This document shows, piece by piece, positions 63,552 through 64,000 of a stretch of 64,000 bases of DNA. The DNA comes from Hyphomicrobiales bacterium (GTDB lineage Bacteria > Pseudomonadota > Alphaproteobacteria > Rhizobiales > Rhizobiaceae). Location: positions 1 to 64,000 of the forward strand of contig UBYX01000014.1 of NCBI GenBank assembly GCA_900469955.1. The letters are read 5' to 3'. The position numbers and the translations under genes were made by a program. The notes under the pieces are model-generated. The model was not told the origin of the DNA. It saw nothing but the letters and a program-made list of their open reading frames with translations, and ran no database searches. Numbering within the stretch: position 1 is the stretch's first letter; the number at the start of each line of letters is the position of its first letter.

Positions 63552-64000
63552 ATGAAAAGCAGAATGATGAAACTGGCAGGCGCCTTCGCACTCACGATGC
63601 TCGCTACTGTCGCGGCCGGCACGGTCGCTACCGCGCAGGAATTCAAGGCCAAGCTCGGCCATGCCATGCCGCAGGAGCATCCGCAGGCCGTCGCACTCAA
63701 CAAGTTCGCGGAACTTGCCGGTCAGTACACCAATGGCCGCGTCAAGATCACCGTCTACCACGGCAGCATGCTCGGCGGCGACGACAAGATGCTGCAGTCG
63801 ACCCAGAGCGGCACGCAGGAAATGTTCTACGGTTCGCTCGCGCCGATCGCCGGCAAGATCAAGGAAGTCCAGGTCTTCGACTTCCCCTTCCTGTTCGGCA
63901 ACATGAAGGAAGTCGACGCGGTCTTCCTCGGCCCGATCGGTCAGAAGCTGATGGCGAAGCTCGATCCGCATAATCTGCATGGCGTTGCCTGGGGCGAGAC
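63552..64000 (+). CDS. TRAP transporter DctP-type binding protein, truncated by the window edge
   Basis: The first 149 codons of a periplasmic solute receptor. A Sec signal peptide (MKSRMMKLAGAFALTMLATVAAGTVATA) is followed by FKAKLGHAMPQEHPQAVALNKFAEL, read as the N-terminal lobe of DctP proteins, and FDFPFLFGN near residue 115. AGGGAGAGG precedes the ATG. It lies 141 bases after dgoD, so it likely binds galactonate or a related sugar acid for a TRAP transporter whose membrane subunits would follow to the right. Confidence 0.9.
   Translation, partial: MKSRMMKLAGAFALTMLATVAAGTVATAQEFKAKLGHAMPQEHPQAVALNKFAELAGQYTNGRVKITVYHGSMLGGDDKMLQSTQSGTQEMFYGSLAPIAGKIKEVQVFDFPFLFGNMKEVDAVFLGPIGQKLMAKLDPHNLHGVAWGE

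Overview
The window reads as one contiguous stretch of a Rhizobiales (Rhizobiaceae-type) alphaproteobacterial genome, most likely a chromid, megaplasmid or second chromosome. It is GC-rich and densely coding, has no rRNA, tRNA, phage, IS or CRISPR element, and is made almost entirely of catabolic cassettes. Each cassette pairs an importer with dehydrogenases, kinases or lyases and a local regulator. The genus is an inference: the polyol cluster resembles the D-altritol/galactitol genes described from Agrobacterium tumefaciens C58, and the abundance of ABC importers is typical of rhizobia and agrobacteria.

Layout, left to right. 1-5614 (minus): an operon of an SDR dehydrogenase, a polar amino acid-type ABC importer, an RraA-type aldolase and a gluconate 5-dehydrogenase-like SDR, with a divergent LysR gene at 5855. 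6807-12817 (minus): biotin carrier protein, biotin carboxylase, a second carrier-like protein lacking the biotin lysine, PxpB, PxpC, PxpA and an aminotransferase; this looks like a split urea-carboxylase-type enzyme or a 5-oxoprolinase. 12996-19770 (minus): a GH51 arabinofuranosidase with its sugar ABC importer, under an ArsR-type regulator whose palindromic operator recurs before the arabinosidase gene. 19905-23630: two LysR regulators, each divergent from a redox enzyme; one enzyme is an SDR with a Tat-like leader.

23723-32350: a sugar ABC importer with a Gfo/Idh/MocA oxidoreductase and a cupin (minus), a GntR regulator, and a divergent pair encoding the two halves of the plant Tm-1 protein architecture (UPF0261 plus a TIM barrel). 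32577-36156: a chemoreceptor and a PHB-depolymerase-family esterase. 36274-52316: a large rare-sugar/polyol locus. An 11-gene minus-strand operon encodes an ABC importer with a small membrane protein, four dehydrogenases of different kinds, a PfkB kinase and an aldolase-like protein. An AraC gene lies upstream of it, and a divergent plus-strand set encodes a ketose 3-epimerase, a ROK regulator, a tagatose-type kinase and a GatZ/KbaZ-family protein.

52432-61154: sulfonate-sulfur scavenging, with TauABC-like genes (minus) back to back with ssuD, an SsuA/B/C-type importer and a second flavin monooxygenase (plus). 61219-64000: a GntR regulator, D-galactonate dehydratase and the beginning of a TRAP transporter binding protein.

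The strongest leads for new biology are the kinase/aldolase pair inside the polyol operon, the carboxylase operon with its lysine-less carrier, the two-gene Tm-1 locus in a sugar-uptake context, and three regulator-operator pairings visible directly in the DNA (ArsR/arabinosidase, a 22-base bipartite site in the AraC/epimerase gap, GntR/dgoD). Hairpins also recur just downstream of binding-protein genes in three ABC operons. All functions are read from sequence motifs and recalled family features; no database search was run.
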